Shown here in pieces: positions 11,423 to 22,050 of a DNA stretch of 64,000 nt (within the stretch, counting starts at the first letter, position 1; every line of letters starts with the position of its first letter). The position numbers and the translations under genes were made by a program. The DNA is taken from NCBI RefSeq assembly GCF_029784165.1, contig NC_073695.1, positions 204,363,136 through 204,427,135 of the forward strand, written 5' to 3'. This DNA comes from Wyeomyia smithii (Eukaryota > Arthropoda > Insecta > Diptera > Culicidae). The notes under the pieces are model-generated. The model saw only the letters and a program-made list of their open reading frames with translations, was not told where the DNA came from and searched no databases.

Positions 11423-12375
11423 GGCTACTGTCATACTGAGGCGTCAAACGAAGCGAAGCGTTGAGCGTTTGAGAAGCGGAATAAACAGAAGCGTTGGGTG
11501 AAGCTTCCTATGACATACTGGAGCGAGCGTCGCAAATGCGTTGTGTTGTCATATTACTAGATTCCAGTAGCGGTTTTGTTTGAAGGAAATATGAATTCGT
11601 CCAATGAAGATTTTTTTGCTTCTTCAAGCACGGAAAATTACGTTTTAGTGAACATAGAGATTTTTTCATGAAATAAAATAATATTACTGAAGTGAGTTGC
11701 GCTACAGACGCAGTAAAAAATATAAAAAAAATATTCTGAATTTTAAACCCGTTGACCCCGAGCAACGTTCAACTAGTTTTTAATATCTGTTAGGATTTCA
11801 ATAACCCATGTGAGCACAGCTAGTTACTCAGCGGCTTGCATTTTCGCGACCAAAGAAGTTCAGCATTCTAAATTTCTGGCCATTCAAATCAAAACTCAAC
11901 AATATCAATCAATAATATCAGTGCTATTTTCCCGACGACCTGAAAATTTTTCCCGATAGTATTTTCTATCCTACTTTTTTTCTTTTTTAAGATTTAAGAC
12001 CAAAATAAAGCAAATATTAAGTACCTGGCGATATCAGGTTTAGTCTGAACATGGATTTACTGCACAACCCTCTTCTAAACATTTTAACATTTTCTAAACG
12101 AAAATGTATTTTATTTGCCTTTTCAATTACCAAACCAAAACAAAGCAAATATAAAGCATCTGGCGATAAAAGATTTAGTCTGAATATGGTATTACCGCGT
12201 ACATATACGCGCGCCAAAACACTACTCGTTCTGTTTCACCGCCTCTATCGACGCGTCTTTGCCGCTCCAGTATGACCGGTTTGAGCGTTTCATATAGACG
12301 TTCGAAGAAGTAGCTCGGACGCTTTTGCGACGCTTCTTGCTTCGCTTCATTTGACGCCTCAGTATGTCAGTAGCC
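11423..12375. mobile_element. Harbinger-like MITE with TTA target duplication
   Basis: The left end 'GGCTACTGTCATACTGAGGC' is mirrored at the right end (complement 'GGCTACTGACATACTGAGGC'), and homology continues through 'GTCAAACGAAGCGAAGC' for about 35 bp with two or three mismatches. TTA flanks both sides (11,420-11,422 and 12,376-12,378). A 3-bp TWA duplication is typical of PIF/Harbinger. No transposase is encoded in the 953 bp. Further AAGCGT-type motifs lie inside each end. The superfamily assignment rests on TSD length and sequence only. Confidence 0.7.
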
Positions 12376-12449
12376 TTAGTGAATGACCGCTAATACTGCC
12401 AAACTTTATGTGACAGTAAACAAGCAAACGGTGGAAAACACAGTCAACA

Positions 12450-12690
12450 GTGCTACTTAAAACAAATTTTCCAATAATAAGCTACCAGGACTTCTTCGAG
12501 AACGATGCAGGCCAGCTGAGTGATGCGGCGAAGGTACGTTTACTTTTCCGGAAGCTGGACACCCATTCGCACAGCCGCTATCTCAACTACATCCTGTCAA
12601 AGCTTCCCAAGGACGTTAAGATTGAAGACACAGTCATCGGGTATCAAACGTCAAACGTTCCGGAAGCAGTTCATGTGTCTTTACACGATT
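12450..12690 (+). pseudogene. Retrotransposon Gag-like fragment
   Basis: The frame reads '..QLSDAAKVRLLFRKLDTH' and then '..ILSKLPKDVKIEDTV', a segment I recognise from Gag polyproteins of insect Ty3/Gypsy-type LTR elements, where it belongs to the capsid region. Only about 70 residues remain. Zinc knuckle, protease and reverse transcriptase are absent. After about 12,640 the Gag match shifts frame and fades, and a hAT-like frame on the opposite strand begins. It cannot be functional. Family assignment is from pattern memory, so moderate confidence. Confidence 0.5.
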
Positions 12691-13283
12691 GTTGTTGACC
12701 ATCTGCCGATGAACACTCAGCAAGCAGAGAGCACGCAACCGCTGTTCAAATGTTGTTGACCTCAGCCAGGTTTTCACCCGACGTAATGTGCTGAATGAGC
12801 GTTCAATCGTGCATGTTTCCATGGTAGAGCAAGTGCAATTTTAACTGCTTTCTCAGTCGCAGGGAAGAAAGAACGGGCTTTAGCTAGCAGGTCTCTAAGA
12901 TCCAACTCTTCCAAGTTCTTACGGTCTGCTCTCATGCTGCTGCAATGTTAATATCAAACTTCCACCTCTCCAACAAAATTGTCAACTTCATAAAAATTTA
13001 CGAAATTTTCGGTTTTTCGCTTGAACTCTTCCAACGAAATGCGAATTACGTTAGCGGGATGCAGCAAGGACAACGCGTAGGCAGGTGCATTATCTTCATC
13101 GAACCGTGTTTCCAGTGAGGTTACAAGAGAATCAAGGTAAGAAATTATCACAGCTCGGTTCCAATACTCCAAGCTAGTTGATGCAGGCGGATTTGCCCGG
13201 TACTTTTGCCGCTGCAATATCCTTGGTGGATCAACTGAGAAACCTTTGCAATTCCACGCAACATACACAAGCATTTCAATCAA
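12634..13283 (-). pseudogene. hAT transposase C-terminal pseudogene
   Basis: On the minus strand, 13,283 to 12,954 reads a transposase-like segment ('..RANPPASTSLEYWNRAV', then '..TRFDEDNAPAYALSLLHP'). After a stop, and further on in another frame, the segment near 12,822-12,700 gives 'ERSFSTLRRVKTWLRSTT' and '..LCLLSVHR', the hAT dimerisation signature (E-R-x-F-S) of ZMYM1/52-kDa-repressor-type hAT proteins. At least one stop and one frameshift separate the parts. The N-terminal half and BED or TTF zinc finger are missing, and no TIR was identified. This would once have been a DNA transposase acting in the nucleus; it is now dead. Confidence 0.75.
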
Positions 13284-13391
13284 TTTTTTTATCTGGCTGA
13301 TACTTTACACAGATGTTTCTATGGGCCAAAGATGTCGTTTTGTGCTATTAGAGTTATTGAAAACAAAATTCTGCACCAATGTCAACATTAA

Positions 13392-13421
13392 GGGGGGGGG
13401 GGGGGGGGCAACGCCCCCCCC
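13392..13421. repeat. Poly-G run of 17 facing a C run
   Basis: Seventeen consecutive G are followed by CAACG and then eight C, so the tract could form a G/C hairpin or a G-quadruplex. The following 'TGGCTACGCCTATGG' looks like a mosquito transposon end. Run length is prone to assembly error. Confidence 0.85.
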
Positions 13422-13430
13422 TCCTTGCCC

Positions 13431-13821
13431 CCATCTGGCTACGCCTATGGAAAAAGTATTATTTAAAATAATACTCTTTCCTCAAAATAAAAAAGTATTA
13501 TTTAAAGTTTAAGTATATAGAATAGAATTGCAAATGATATGAAGCGCAGAATGCAACAAACATACAATACCGCAAAACATCAAAGTTCTCGTCGCAACGA
13601 GAGTTGCACGTAACTTTTCAAGTTTTTAGAGAGCTACCACACCACATGGTTGTATCAGATAGTAAGTGACGCAATTCGAAAGTCAAATTTTGCACAAAGG
13701 CAATTTCCAATATTCAGCATTGAAAGCAAATTTGCACGATATATCGTCGATTTTATCGCACCAGCAGTATCGTAGCGTAAAAGAGGTCAATCGCGTTGTA
13801 AAAGTACCCCACCGAAAGCGT
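13431..13821. other. No gene recognised
   Basis: AT-rich sequence. The open frame 13,666-13,905 (+) is antisense to the unknown minus-strand frames described next and has no domain signature. Confidence 0.4.
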
Positions 13822-13889
13822 TCAATCATTTCCGCGGGCCAGGGTTCGTGTTTGATATCCGTGGACGATAAACGTCAACGACGCGACTC

Positions 13890-14230
13890 CTATATGGCCG
13901 CGTAATGAAATATTCCCCGATAAGAGCGCCACAGAATTGTTCGTCCAATCGACAAGCTGTCTGGGCTTTGGCAGTGCTTCAGTTGTTCCCTTCTGGGCCG
14001 CCATGAGGCATTTTCCTTTGATGTCAATCCGACATTCGTCGGCACTGTTTTGTATTGCGGTGTAAACATTCGGTGAACGGTTGCATCCACCAGCAAATGG
14101 CCTCAACCCACATATGTTCGTTTGTTTCCATGGATGAAATCAATCTGGTTGCGTAGTATTTGGTCTTACCAACATGGCGGGGCGGATAAAAACCCATATA
14201 GAACGCATCATCGTTCTGATCTTTGATCAT
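13890..14230 (-). pseudogene. Unknown broken coding sequence
   Basis: Three overlapping minus-strand frames together look like one decayed protein. The upstream part (14,230-14,024) contains 'FYMGFYPPRHVGKTKYYATR' and a Trp/Cys-rich stretch with WVEAICWWM; the continuation in the next frame (14,096-13,890) is Ser/Thr/Arg-rich. The composition resembles real protein more than the surrounding AT-rich chance frames. I do not recognise a family and assign no function. It may be a mobile-element ORF or an old gene duplicate. Confidence 0.3.
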
Positions 14231-14383
14231 TGACTGCGCGCTTGGCTCAGCTCTCGCGTCTCGTGTGCAGGCGAAAGATAAACAAACTAAAGCTGAAGCA
14301 AATCGCTGGAAGTAAAGGCAAAGCCGGTGTCGCGTCGGGTGTTTGCATGAAAAGATACGATGTTGATAACAGTGTCACGGTTA

Positions 14384-14562
14384 TATATATATATATTCTT
14401 TAGCAAATGATAACACAGTTTGTATTCTTGTTTGTGACGACCAAACATTTCTACGGTATGCCAAAGCGGAGGAGAAAGTCTACTGGTTCGCGTTTCATTG
14501 GGATAAACAAATAATCACTCAGTTCCGAGCGGCAAGTTCCGAGAACACACACACACACACAG
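14384..14562. repeat. Short AT and AC microsatellites
   Basis: An (AT)n run of about 14 bp sits near 14,384-14,397 and an (AC)8 run near 14,547-14,562. Both are simple sequence. Confidence 0.8.
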
Positions 14563-15128
14563 AAAATGATACAATCGCTGCAAGGTACTCACGCTGCCTA
14601 CGAACGGATGGGTCTGGGATGAGCAAGACCAACGCCGGCAAGACGAGCACCGACAGTTTATCAGTAAAGATAAACAAAAACAGAAATATATAGAGACGTT
14701 TCTCGGCATCATGGAAGTGGTTTATTGATATTTTCTTATCACTCTCCGGTACGCTACATGTGATGTAAATCATAATCATAAGATATTAAGATTATGCCGC
14801 CGCAGTGTTTACCACAGCCGGCTGGAAGCGAGTTGTGTAATCTAAACGAGGCGAAGGTATGGCTATAAATTTTGTGCGCAACATTTGAATAAATAAATCC
14901 CGGGAAATTTGATTACATTTGTTTGAGGAAATACTCGTGCTCAAATAATTTGGTTGTCTTGTTTTAACTGGCTTGGAAATTAGAAAGATATCCAGTGCGT
15001 AGGAAATTAGAGTAAATAGCGCAAACATAAGTTAAACAATATGCATAAAACTTTAGCTCGACTCAAGAGGAAGAGCTCATAGGATTGAACCAACCCAAAT
15101 TGCCAGCCGGATATCTAATTAAAACTAA
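14563..15128. other. No gene recognised
   Basis: Only short frames on the minus strand, with no domain or repeat that I could name. Confidence 0.4.
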
Positions 15129-15584
15129 TTGCACAAAATTGTAGCAAAAATAGCAGCCTGTAGAAAGCTCGAAATGGCCGCAACACGCTTTCATCGACAC
15201 ATTCTTCACCTGGAAACTCACCTCGACATTGACCTAACCTTCGAACGCAATCGGCAGTCGACAGAAGCAATGTTATCGAATTTGCATAGCAGCTCTAGGA
15301 CAGCCATTGCAGCTGGTATGGCTTCCTTTGCATCATACACTGCCCAAAAATCCGGCAAGTCTGGCTTCGGTTGCTTTTATGTCTTTTCTGTCGGTTCAGT
15401 TATCAAGTGTTGCAAGGTAGCAGTTCTGAGCTGCTGTTTTTGGGTTGAAAGCCGCACCAGCGCTAGAGTGTTCCGACCTATCGCAGTCTGCTACTTGGCA
15501 GGCTTTCCCTATCGTGTGCGTATGCAGCCCCGTCTAGCCAACAACGACGTGGAGGATGGGAGAAGCTTGCCGGCTGTTCGGTAG
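15129..15584 (+). CDS. Unrecognised 151-residue open frame
   Basis: This is one of the longer uninterrupted frames in the left half (151 codons, ATG to TAG). The protein begins basic and amphipathic, is Ser/Ala-rich in the middle, has a hydrophobic Cys-containing stretch (about residues 78-105), and ends in a basic tail. No family motif, signal peptide or catalytic pattern is apparent. Its base composition is richer in GC than the flanks, which favours chance open frames. It could be a fragment of a mobile-element ORF, an exon of an unknown gene, or fortuitous. Confidence 0.2.
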   Translation: MHKIVAKIAACRKLEMAATRFHRHILHLETHLDIDLTFERNRQSTEAMLSNLHSSSRTAIAAGMASFASYTAQKSGKSGFGCFYVFSVGSVIKCCKVAVLSCCFWVESRTSARVFRPIAVCYLAGFPYRVRMQPRLANNDVEDGRSLPAVR

Positions 15585-16102
15585 AAGGCAAAACCACATT
15601 CAATCCGTACCAGAGAGTTGAACGTACTTGGAAGGAAAATTTCGATCTATAGAGAGCAGTCTGAACCAGTGCACACTGGTGGCTCTACCTTGAATGAGTC
15701 AAAAATCGAATATTCGGTTTATTTTTGGTTCCAAAAATTGTGAAACATTATCAACGAGAATAATTCTTATTTAATTAATTGTAGTTCCACATTTCATTTG
15801 CACCAATAAATATGTTTTTAAATTTGTATCATCCTATATAAAAAATGACTTGACGTAGAATTACGTCATATGCCAACATTCTATGAAATGGGTGCAAAAT
15901 GAGAATTTCGATAACGAGAAGGTCACGAAATTGTTCAATTTCAAATGCCTTCAACTCAATCAGTTTTAAATTGGAAAATTAGTCACGCATCCACCAACAA
16001 GCAGTATGTTGTGATGCTAGCTATTGTACTTTTTGTACTACATATTGAAAAATGTAGATCTTCGTTTTGAACGCAGATTTCGACTGTTTAAAGGTAAAAA
16101 TA
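15585..16102. other. No gene; sequence echoed after the next MITE
   Basis: 'GGCAAAACCACATTCAAT' near 15,589 recurs as 'GGCAAAACTACATTCAATA' near 16,980, on the far side of the MITE at 16,103-16,976. The two may belong to a common older repeat. No coding signal was seen. Confidence 0.4.
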
Positions 16103-16976
16103 CCCAAGTAACACACAAAACATGTTAGAAAATAGATTACAACGAAAGTAGTCATATAAGTGTACTACAAGTGCAATTAAAAACTTGTGTTATTATATTG
16201 TGTTTGAAGTTGTTTTTGATCAGTAATAAAACCGCATTTCGAAAACAAGCTCATTTTTTCTGGTTTTGGGGATGTTTTTAATAACATGAGCTCAAGAATA
16301 ACAATCACTATCACTTGGTCTTTTCGTAAGTCATTACACCATCTAATAACAACATTACGTACCTGTAAAATGCTTTTCCTTAGTACAACAGTCGTAGCAT
16401 TCAACACTCAACTTAAAAATACTTGATCAAATTGATAATTAAATTATATGAACGATTTCTATATTTATTCGAAGCGGGTCGAAACGTGCCATCAAAAGAT
16501 AAACAAAACGCTTGCAGTGTAACCAATATCAATTCAGTTTATTGTTATTGTATATCTAACAACGTTATCTAGTTTTGTTAGATTTTATATCCAGATAACG
16601 TTGAAACTATGCGAAAACAATTTTAATATTCAAGCAGAAGAAACAACTCTTTTTGAAAGGTTGAAAATTATATTTTGTCATCAATTTATAATCAATTAAA
16701 ACTGCCACTTATAAAAGTTATTGTCGATCTAGTTGCACTGCGCCGACACAACACATTTGCGCATGCGCTGGTTAACAGTTGTCATAGCAGCAGATTTGCG
16801 CATTGCCGTATTAGTACTCGAGATGTATTTTTCCACGTAATTCTATCAAGTTGGCTTGCTTTCATGCTGTCATCGGTACTTGTTCTATTAGCCTTCATGT
16901 TTTGCGCTTTTCTGGTGATAGAGATGTCATGGAATAGGTAACGTCAACTATTCTATACCAACATGTGTTACTTGGG
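16103..16976. mobile_element. TIR element CCCAAGTAACAC, copy 1 (874 bp)
   Basis: It begins 'CCCAAGTAACACA' and ends with the complement 'TGTGTTACTTGGG', flanked by TA on each side. No transposase frame is present. The larger element at 49,963-51,897 has closely related ends. A 2-bp TA duplication fits Tc1/mariner-type insertion, but the sister copy has TG, so superfamily is left open. Confidence 0.75.
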
Positions 16977-17796
16977 TAAGGCAAAACTACATTCAATATG
17001 GGTAACTTTGGAACCAGAGACCGTAAGTTACCTCCAGACTCCATTTTGAAATTCATGATGGTGACAGCCAAAAATGACCAAATACAGGCAGATATGAGTC
17101 TTCCGGAAATCAAGATGATAACTTTCTATTTCTAGGAAACAGCTTGAAATGGACGGATGCCACTTAATATGAGTTTTGCCAGAACCGGGACGATATCTGG
17201 AGCTCGTGATGGGGTATGGTACTAAGGGACTTATTACTGATCATGATGACAACAACAAAATGGTCACAGCGATGAAAGATGCGTGCACATCAGGTTCCGT
17301 CCACATTCCTCGTGGACACAAAAATCGTCACTCTATCAAATTTTTGGAGATCCGGAATGTTGCAAAACATTGTAAGAACTCTATTCTTATAACTCTTGTG
17401 TTCCGTAGTATTTCTCAAATAGTAAATATGAGAATTAGTGTTTAGTGGGACGAATCTAAATATAAAATATATGACGAGATGAATATGCTTAAAAAATCAT
17501 CAAGGAGACAAACAGACTTGGTATTTTTTCTGAAGATTTTCAAAACAAACGATGTTATTTTCAAAAGTTTTTTCAAAAATATAGGTACATGAAAATAGAC
17601 TCTTTGATGATAAAAAACCAAAAGTGACTAAAAGTAACATGGGATATGTAGAACGACAGTAAATAACCTTTCCAAAAAACGAAGCCAAATTTATATCAAA
17701 TATTGCTGACACCAGAACAGCTGTAAAATTTTTATTGCAAGCCAATATATTTTCTAGCAGATTTTCGCATATATTGACGTGGCTTGACAAAGTATT
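16977..17796. other. No gene recognised
   Basis: Short frames on both strands (16,895-17,113 minus, 17,176-17,445 plus, 17,500-17,790 minus) show no domain. The phrase 'GGAACCAGAGACCGTAAGTT' near 17,010 resembles interspersed-repeat text seen again around 18,980-19,060. Confidence 0.35.
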
Positions 17797-17915
17797 ATTT
17801 TTGCCTTTCTCCTAGAAAGGTATAGCAATCACTGAAAAAACCAAAGGTATAAAAGTGCTCCAAAGGGTCGAATCTCGTATATCAATCGACTTAGTTCGAC
17901 GAGCTGAGCATTTTC

Positions 17916-17916
<1 letters not shown>

Positions 17917-17963
<47 letters not shown>

Positions 17964-17975
17964 TGTGTGTATGTA
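17917..17975. repeat. GT microsatellite
   Basis: About 58 bp of nearly pure TG dinucleotides with two TATG interruptions, located inside the composite repeat. Confidence 0.9.
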
Positions 17976-17995
17976 GATAACGGTCTCCCAATCTC

Positions 17996-18960
17996 ACTCG
18001 ATTTTCTCAGAGATGGCTGGACCGATTTTCATGAAACTAATTGCAAATGAAAGGTCTAGTTGCCCCATAAAACCCTATTGAATTTTATTGTAATCGGAAT
18101 TTTAGTTTCGAGGTTATGTATCAAAATGTGAAAATCACAAAACTTCATTATCTCAGAAACTACAAAACCGATTTGAACAAAATTGGTATCAAAATAACGG
18201 GCTTGTTTTTTGAACCACTAGTGAAATAATTTTATAATGATAGGACATGTAGTTTAAAAGTTATGCAAAGAAACGTGTTCAAACACTGTTTAAACTCACT
18301 CACTTTTCTCAGAGATGGCTGGACCGATTGTCACAAAATAAGTTGCAATAGAAAGGTCTAGTTGCCTGATAAAACCCTATAGAATTTCATTATAATCGGA
18401 CTGTAGGTTTGTCTGTTATGTATCACAATGTAAAAGTTATGAAACTCCATTATCTCAGAAACTACACAACCAATTAGAACAAAAGAGGTATCAAATGAAC
18501 GGGCTGTCTTTAAAACCCTTAAATAACGAATTTTATGATAATTGAACATGTAGTTCAAAGGTTATGAAAAGAAACGTGTTTAGAAAACTTATTCAAATTT
18601 ACTCGTTTTGCCAAAGATGGCATCACTGATATCAACAATCTTGGTTTCAAATTGAAGGTTTAGTTGCTTTATTGGCACCCATTTAATTTGATTATAACAC
18701 TGGTTGACAAAATCGAAAAAAAAATGCTGCTCTAAAGCTCATAATAGTTGCCCTAGAAAGAAAAAAATTCACAGGAAAAGCTATAATTTTTTAGTTTTTC
18801 TTAGTTTGACCTTGGGGCAACACTTGTGTTGACCAGTGTAATCGGACTTTTATTTTATCCATTATGTGTTAAATTGTAAAAATATTGAAAATTTCTTCTT
18901 TCAAAGATTACACGACTTATTTAAAGAAAACAGGTGTCGCAAATTCGGATTTCGAAATGA
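17996..18960. repeat. Tandem array of three ~300-bp units
   Basis: 'CTCAGAGATGGCTGGACCGA' occurs at 18,006 and again 301 bp later. A diverged third unit, 'CCAAAGATGGCATCACTGAT', follows about 303 bp further on. Each unit continues with 'AAAGGTCTAGTTGC' or 'GAAGGTTTAGTTGC' and ends 'ATTATAATCGGAC'. The third unit is interrupted at 18,698 by a 141-bp MITE. Confidence 0.85.
18698..18838. mobile_element. 141-bp MITE in the tandem array, TAA duplication
   Basis: Its ends are 'CACTGGTTGACA' and the imperfect complement 'TGTTGACCAGTG', flanked by TAA on both sides (18,695-18,697 and 18,839-18,841). Removing it with one TAA restores 'GATTATAATCGGAC' as in the neighbouring units, which confirms the boundaries. 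A TWA duplication suggests a PIF/Harbinger mover. Confidence 0.8.
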
Positions 18961-19635
18961 AGTATGAAGTTGATTCCTGGTCTCTGAGCATCATCCCGGG
19001 TACTGAAAAACTCACATTGGGTAATGTTTGTCCCTCTTTTAGACTGGTTTCCAGAAACCGGAAGCTACTATCTAGAAATTTAAAATGGCGTCTGAAGATG
19101 ATTTCTGGCCTCAGGGTATCATACCGCTTCTTCAAATCGTATTGGATGATATTTGTCACTTTAAGCTGTTGATTGGAAACTGTCGCCATCTTCGCCATAG
19201 AAATACCCAGATTAGGCAGTTCGGCAATTTTATGATGGATTTTATGATTTTATGACTATCAGGCAACCAGAAGTGGTCATCTGGATTGAAAATTGGGTTT
19301 TAGGTCGGATTCTGGCCACTGGGTATAATCCAGGTTTCAGAACCCATATTGATTGGTATTTGCCCATTCATTGGATGCCCATCAGAAACGATCAGTAATA
19401 TCAACTGCGTTAAAGAATTTCAATTTCACTGATAAGATCATTCAAATTAATGTATAAGAAACAACATTTAATTATACATTATTTGAAATCTACTGACTAA
19501 CGTTGACTTAAAAAATCTGAATATTTATAGGCAGTATATGAGTACAAATCGATTATACCACAATCAAAAACAAAATCGCATCATATAGTTGAAGGAATTT
19601 AATGTTATTTGCATGTATATGTGTTAATTTATATT

Positions 19636-19998
19636 CATATCGCCGGTTTCGTGCAACACTGGCACAACTCAAAAAACATAGTTTCGAGTAAAACGCGTTT
19701 GAAAATTTGCGTCGAAAATTTATTTTTCGATTTTCAAGAAAACTTTGAAGTTTAAGATTACCAATCCTTATTTAACACCTTTGGGCCTATTATGCACATT
19801 TTTAGATTTTACTAACTTTTTGGAGAAATTCCGATTTGTGCAACAAAGGAACATCTACTCATGACTCTGGGATTTTTGTGATTTTCGAAATGGGATTTCG
19901 TGTGATGAAACTTAACAGTATTTGGCATCGTTTGCCATCAAAAACCCAAAAATGCAAAATTTTGAGTTTTGCCAGTGTTGCACGAAGCCGATGATATG
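19636..19998. mobile_element. MITE with ~38-bp TIRs
   Basis: The left end 'CATATCGCCGGTTTCGTGCA' and the right end, read as complement, 'CATATCATCGGCTTCGTGCA' continue together through 'ACACTGGCA.AACTCAAAA'. The shared CATAT may include a 4-bp ATAT target duplication. No ORF is encoded. It lies within the composite repeat at 17,797-20,175. Confidence 0.8.
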
Positions 19999-20175
19999 TT
20001 AAATTTTTAATGTTCGGTATAGTTGTGCTGTTGGCTATCAAAAATTTGTTGTTTAGGATGAATAACAAATCCAGCAGAAATAATCAAGGTGTATTTTTTA
20101 AGTGTTGGAGTAGAGCTATTTTAACAAATTATAAGTTCGAAGGAGAAAGGCTGGGTCTCACCGCTAGGTGGATTA

Positions 20176-20532
20176 ATTTAGGTTTTTAATTCTTTTATCA
20201 CCAATATTTAGTGGTTAATTTGTAAGTTCAAAATCCAATTTGTGGTAATTTGTGGTTGAATGGTTTCCGAGAAATTTTCAAAAAACTGAGTCAAGCCATC
20301 TTTGAACATGATTTTTCTTCAAATGAATCGGACAACGATGATATATACATCAATCGAAAGCTGTTAATTTGTGGTTCATGAAAATGTAATTTTTAAAGTC
20401 ATGGTTGCTAGAATTTGTACAGAAATTTGTGTTTTATTGTTCACAGTTTTTATTTTGTTCATTTATTGTTGAAGCTGCGGGCCGCTGGTTGGGTTTTGCG
20501 GTGTTTGTCACTGCTATACTGAGCGTGCGTGT
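20176..20532. other. No gene recognised
   Basis: AT-rich sequence after the composite repeat. Nothing specific was seen. Confidence 0.4.
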
Positions 20533-20577
20533 GGGGAATATAGTAAATATCGAGATTCGGGGAACTTGGCCAACACC
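20533..20577. repeat. Inverted repeat, left arm
   Basis: This 45-bp arm, with core 'ATCGAGATTCGGGGAACTTG', is complementary to 21,777-21,819 with three or so mismatches. The arms enclose about 1.2 kb, so they may be TIRs or pieces of one repeat inserted in opposite directions. Confidence 0.75.
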
Positions 20578-21776
20578 AGGGCTGAGAAATTTCAGCGCTT
20601 TTGTATAAAGTAGAAAAATAGTCAACATGAACGTCAGTGCTTTTTTTCACCATCACAAGGAAATATTTCGCTTTTATGCAATGTTCATTCTTGTCTTCCA
20701 CCGTTTTTTCATTATTCGTGAGAAAATGAAAGCAAAGTCATCCGTCAGGTGCAATGAAAACGTATTCGTTTGATATTCACTGTTTCAAATTTTCATCACC
20801 TAGATTCTGAGAAATGTTTCGAAAATATTTGTCGGTGTCCAGTTTCATGTTGCTCTCCTTTAATTTTTTCATGCATGTGTGCTAATTTATGAGCAAAGCA
20901 ATAAAGAAGATGTCTCCTGTCTATTTTTTAGACCCATGAGATATTTTCATTTTAAAGCATTTAGTCATTCTAGCTAGGGAACCGTTGTATGTACAGAAAA
21001 CCTTTAGTAGTAGGGACAGTGCTGATAAAAGTCATTTTCCCCAGCAAAATTCTTCGAAAATTACAGCCAATCATTTTCAATTTCCACTTCCAATGATCGC
21101 AGCACTCTTTCAGATACACTAGATTTTCGTCCTAGTAACGTGCTGTTATACTCAGATGAAATAGATCGCGCGCATCGTTCACGGTTACGGAATAAAATTT
21201 GACGACAAATCCAACCAAATGATCTTCACTTCAAAGCGAAAAAGAAAAACAAACAGTCCACTCAACCAAAATGAACCTCACCGAAACACTTTTTCACTGA
21301 CACTGACCGATGCCTTGACAATCTTCGTTAACTGATAAACTGATTTTGTTGTCTTGCTTCCATCACATGAAATATAATGAGGTGTTTTGACAGTTCACTT
21401 CCACGCAAAAAGCGGGAAGGGAGAACTCTAAAAGGATTACAATCCTTTAAAAAATAACATTTATAATAAGAGTGTCAACAAATATCAACCCTGAGTAGGG
21501 AACTACTAACACCTTGTAAAAAAACTATACAGCGTTGAGAAAAAAGCTTATGACTAAAAGAAATTAAAAATCAAAACTACATTTCAATTTAAAAAAAAAA
21601 AACTAAGATGATTTATGTTTTTTTTTTTTTAAGAAACTTGAAATTATAAAGCAACTTTTGATGCAACATCCAGGATGGAAGAATGTAGAACTTACGTTTT
21701 TTGGAAGTTTTTGAAAATATATTTAATTTTGACATTTTTAAAAAAACATCTGGCATCTCTGCCTGAAATAGCATGT
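20578..21776. other. DNA between the inverted arms
   Basis: No coding region is recognised. A long A/T homopolymer-rich section lies at 21,580-21,640. Confidence 0.4.
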
Positions 21777-21819
21777 GTGTTGGCTAAGTTCCCCGAATCT
21801 CGATATTTACCATATTCCC
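21777..21819. repeat. Inverted repeat, right arm
   Basis: Complement of 20,533-20,577, containing 'CAAGTTCCCCGAATCTCGAT'-type sequence (CTAAG in this arm). It runs directly into the ACAGAT motif cluster. Confidence 0.75.
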
Positions 21820-21945
21820 AGATATACAGACAAATCTGTATTATACAGACTTTCTGTGTTCTGCGATACAGACACGCATAAGCCTACAGATTTTATACAG
21901 ACATTTAGTATAATACAGATATTACACAGATATCTGATATTCTAC
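21820..21945. repeat. Cluster of ATACAGA motifs
   Basis: About ten copies of ACAGA/CAGAT or the complement TCTGT occur in about 120 bp, for example 'GATATACAGACAAATCTGTA' and 'TTATACAGACTTTCTGTG'. Several are paired as small palindromes. This looks like the subterminal region of a DNA element or a degenerate satellite. Confidence 0.55.
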
Positions 21946-22050
21946 ATAATCGTTTTTCCAGTATACACAAAAAACGAACACAAAAACCGAGAGTCAATGT
22001 AGCCGTTGCTGGAAAAAGTGAACTACGAATTGAACACTTTGCTGAACATA

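Larger units (their letters stand above)
17797..20175. mobile_element. Composite interspersed repeat with internal tandem array
   Basis: The stretch opens with 'GCCTTTCTCCTAGAAAGG' and closes with 'GGAGAAAGGCTGGGTCTCAC', so the outermost 10 bp (GCCTTTCTCC) are inverted. It contains a GT microsatellite, three tandem units of about 300 bp, and two nested MITEs. I recognise this layout as a common mosquito repeat type but cannot name the family. No intact ORF is present. Confidence 0.5.

Noticed and set aside
17996..18697. CRISPR-like direct repeats
   Set aside because: Units are about 300 bp without a short repeat-spacer pattern, in a eukaryotic context.
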